Assembly (NCBI GenBank): GCA_964652805.1 | Contig: CAZZBJ010000055.1 | Coordinates: 1-16,084, forward strand | Reading direction: 5' to 3' | From: Claveliimonas sp964652805 | GTDB taxonomy: Bacteria > Bacillota > Clostridia > Lachnospirales > Lachnospiraceae | Length of the DNA: 16,084 nt | Part shown: positions 14,622 through 16,084 of the stretch, in pieces | Position numbering within the stretch: the stretch's first letter is position 1 | Layout of the letters: every line of letters starts with the position of its first letter | Position numbers and translations under genes: made by a program | Notes under the pieces: generated by a model | Seen by the model: only the letters and a program-made list of their open reading frames with translations | What the model was told of the DNA's origin: nothing | Databases searched by the model: none

Positions 14622-14704
14622 GCGCTCTTTACGGCTCGAGGCATAAACTAATATATACGCCGGTCGCGAATCTTCAGGGACGGTTCCCGGCAAAAATAGG
14701 CAGC

Positions 14705-14740
14705 AAAAAAGCAGCCGCGTCCGAAAACGCAGGCCGCTTT
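14705..14740 (-). terminator. Rho-independent terminator after the 85-aa gene
   Basis: An imperfect GC-rich inverted repeat, GCAGCCGCG (14711-14719) against CGCAGGCCGC (14728-14737), with a small loop. On the minus strand it is followed by TTTTTT, and it lies about 25 bp after the stop of the 85-aa gene. Confidence 0.65.
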
Positions 14741-14765
14741 ACATATCCGTTATTTCTCCTGATCG

Positions 14766-15023
14766 CTATTCTGCTGCCGGCAGCTTGTTCAGCTGCTCTA
14801 CAATGGCATCCAGCCCCTCGTCGCTGAAGGGATATCTGTAGGTGGTCTTCTCCTCCTTCGTGGCGTCATAGCAGAAGGGTCCCTTCCAGACTGTCAGGAG
14901 GAATTCATCCTTCTCATATCCGGACACCTTCTCGATCCGATAGTTCAACTTTCCCTTGCTGCCGTTGAATTTGGACTTTTTGTAAAAGGCAAGAGGAAAG
15001 ATCATCTGTCTCGTAACCGGCAT
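14766..15023 (-). CDS. Small conserved-looking protein of unknown function (85 aa)
   Basis: I do not recognise a domain. The protein starts MPVTRQMIFPLAFYKKSKF, has alternating charged and aromatic residues suggestive of a small beta-rich fold (KLNYRIEKVSGYEKDEFLLTVWKGP split over residues 25-49), and ends in a helix (SDEGLDAIVEQLNKLPAAE). It has one Cys and no signal peptide or membrane segment. The start at 15023 follows GGAAGGGA at good spacing; an internal ATG at 15005 is less well placed. It lies 28 bp after the metallo-beta-lactamase-fold gene and before a terminator, so the two form an operon. Coding status is supported by the ribosome binding site, operon position and terminator. Confidence 0.7.
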   Translation of the reverse strand: MPVTRQMIFPLAFYKKSKFNGSKGKLNYRIEKVSGYEKDEFLLTVWKGPFCYDATKEEKTTYRYPFSDEGLDAIVEQLNKLPAAE

Positions 15024-15051
15024 AGCCGTCCCTTCCTTTCCTTATATCTCT

Positions 15052-15852
15052 CTATATCTCAAAGGTCTCCATATCGTCCGGCACATACAGGTTGCCGTGG
15101 TAGAATTCTTTTCCCTCGTTTGTGTAGAGCTCTTTTCTCCTGGCAATATTCTTGTCCTCTGTGTGGTAGAGGATCAGGTTCGGGATCTGAAGCTCCTCAA
15201 CTGTCTGACAAGCTTCCTTCACTGTGCTGTGATGCTTTTCATAGGGGCCGAACTCATCCGCCTCACCGTACAGGCAGAAGGCCTCGTGCATGAGCCAGTC
15301 GCTGCCCTTCACAAACTCGTAATCCTTCTCATTGTAGGGTTCATCTCCCGCGCAAGCAAACTTCACGCCGCCCGGCAGCATAATCGCAAAGCCGTACTGC
15401 TTCGCCTTTGTGGAGTAGATATCGAAAAATGTCACCGGACAGCCTATGATCTCCTTCGTCTCACCGTGCTCCACCGGGATGAGCCGGATGAGTTCTCCGA
15501 TGTGCTTTGTCACCTTTTTCTGGATGGTAAGGTCTGTGATGGTCTTGATCATCGGGATCAGATCAGCATGACAGTAAATCCGCAGCTCCCCCTCGTATTT
15601 TCCCTTGTTCATATTCTGTCCGATCATGCGCACAAGCCAGATCAGCCCAAGAAGATGGTCAATATGCTCGTGTGTAATAAAGATATCGTGAATGTCCTTC
15701 AGCGGGATTTTCGCATCCTTCAGTCTCTTTAAAATCTGGTTTCCGCCGCCTGCATCCACCAGGAAATGTCTGTCTCCGTCTGAAAATGCAAAGCATGTGT
15801 TGTAGACTTCCGTAACTGCCGCATTTCCGGTTCCAAGTATCGTAAGTTTCAT
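15052..15852 (-). CDS. Metallo-beta-lactamase-fold hydrolase, RNase Z-like
   Basis: A 266-residue metal-dependent hydrolase of the RNase Z/AtsA branch. It opens MKLTILGTGNAAVTEVYNTC, followed by LVDAGGG (31-37) and the dinuclear-zinc motif THEHIDHLLGL (His61, His63, Asp65, His66). Further ligands fit VEHGE (His129), CAGDEP (Asp170), a KHHST segment (207-211) and a terminal LYHTED (His230), the order seen in RNase Z-type enzymes. True RNase Z is about 300 residues and has a flexible exosite arm, not evident here, so a general phosphodiesterase-type MBL protein is more likely than a tRNA 3' processing enzyme. The start at 15852 follows AAGGAG/AAGGA. It is transcribed divergently from the tRNA-Thr. 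Confidence 0.85.
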   Translation of the reverse strand: MKLTILGTGNAAVTEVYNTCFAFSDGDRHFLVDAGGGNQILKRLKDAKIPLKDIHDIFITHEHIDHLLGLIWLVRMIGQNMNKGKYEGELRIYCHADLIPMIKTITDLTIQKKVTKHIGELIRLIPVEHGETKEIIGCPVTFFDIYSTKAKQYGFAIMLPGGVKFACAGDEPYNEKDYEFVKGSDWLMHEAFCLYGEADEFGPYEKHHSTVKEACQTVEELQIPNLILYHTEDKNIARRKELYTNEGKEFYHGNLYVPDDMETFEI

Positions 15853-15886
15853 ATTCCTTTTCTCCTTCCTGAAATCCTACCCTACT

Positions 15887-15895
15887 ATTCTAACA
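15887..15895 (-). promoter_or_regulatory. Extended -10 promoter for the MBL-fold gene
   Basis: The minus strand reads TGTTAGAAT, an extended -10 (TGn plus TAGAAT), about 35 bp upstream of the start codon. The matching -35 position (TGAAAA, 17 bases upstream) is weak, as is common with extended -10 promoters. Confidence 0.4.
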
Positions 15896-15969
15896 TATTC
15901 TTCCTTATTTTTTCATTAATTTCATTGACTTTTTCATTTTTCGTGCATTTCAAAACAGCAAAAAACTTC

Positions 15970-15997
15970 TTGCATTTTAAAAGAAATACGATATAAT
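15970..15997 (+). promoter_or_regulatory. tRNA-Thr promoter
   Basis: TTGCAT (15970-15975) and a consensus TATAAT (15992-15997) with a 16-base spacer, giving a start near 16004 and a leader of about 26 bases before the tRNA. The leader contains a small hairpin (GGCTTTTGCAAAAAAGCT). Confidence 0.7.
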
Positions 15998-16029
15998 ATT
16001 AATTGTGGCTTTTGCAAAAAAGCTGTCAA

Positions 16030-16084
16030 GCCGGAATAGCTCAGTCGGTAGAGCACTTCACTCGTAATGAAGGGGTCGTCAGTT
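16030..16084 (+). tRNA. tRNA-Thr, anticodon CGT (3' part outside window)
   Basis: The 5' 55 bases of a tRNA: acceptor GCCGGAA, T8-A9, D arm GCTC-AGTCGGTA-GAGC, anticodon arm CTTCA-CTCGTAA-TGAAG giving anticodon CGT (reads ACG, threonine), variable loop, and the beginning of the T arm (GTCAGTT). The remainder, including the 3' acceptor strand, lies beyond the window edge. Confidence 0.93.

Noticed and set aside
14612..14626. Second cre-like site (AGAGCGCTTGCA) at the queH -35
   Set aside because: It shares GCGCTTGCA with the permease cre but mismatches the consensus at three positions, and catabolite control of queH has no support.
14675..14690. GGGACGGTTCCC motif as a REP/IS200-type repeat
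   Set aside because: Only one short copy is present, with no transposase or second copy in the window, so a mobile-element origin cannot be supported.
1..16084. CRISPR array, prophage or transposon
   Set aside because: No direct repeat series, integrase, transposase or phage structural genes were seen in any frame.

Overview
The window looks like chromosomal DNA of a gut-type anaerobic Firmicute, most likely Lachnospiraceae or another Clostridia. This rests on strong AGGAGG-type ribosome binding sites, Firmicute-style promoters, a cre-like operator, LacI and PfkB family genes, QueH, an HPS/PHI-type pair and a hydantoinase-like gene. It is draft sequence: a run of 10 Ns lies inside a regulator gene and a single-base frameshift lies inside ppk. 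Every convincing protein gene is on the minus strand, except a tiny ferredoxin-like remnant (2152-2301). A tRNA-Thr starts on the plus strand at the right edge.

Layout. (1) 1-2301: polyphosphate kinase 1 (frameshifted, running off the left edge), preceded by a Crp/Fnr-type gene cut off inside its sensor domain, and a divergent degenerate ferredoxin; a 14-bp palindrome lies between the divergent pair. (2) 2310-2351: terminator hairpin. (3) 2358-6191: a sugar-acid operon read leftwards: LacI regulator, KDG-kinase-like PfkB kinase, HPS-like decarboxylase/aldolase, PHI-like SIS isomerase, KDPG aldolase. (4) 6256-10987: permease, hydantoinase/oxoprolinase-like ATPase, an HExxH protein of unknown function, and a YhcH-type sugar-binding protein, with a clear promoter and two LacI/CcpA-type operators upstream (11033-11101). 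(5) 11232-13813: argH then asd, ending in a terminator. (6) 13908-14543: queH with its own promoter. (7) 14703-15852: an RNase Z-like metallo-beta-lactamase-fold hydrolase followed by an 85-residue unknown protein and a terminator. (8) 15970-16084: promoter and 5' part of tRNA-Thr(CGT).

How it works together. Blocks 3 and 4 are head to tail, only 64 bp apart, and together look like one catabolic locus of up to nine genes: uptake of an organic or sugar acid, a possible hydrolytic or kinase-like step (hydantoinase-like), anomer handling (YhcH), phosphorylation, and aldol cleavage to pyruvate and a triose phosphate. The HPS/PHI pair is normally the formaldehyde-fixing ribulose monophosphate module. 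Here it sits among Entner-Doudoroff-type genes and deviates from the canonical proteins at several conserved positions, so a different substrate is likely. This is the best candidate in the window for an undescribed pathway.
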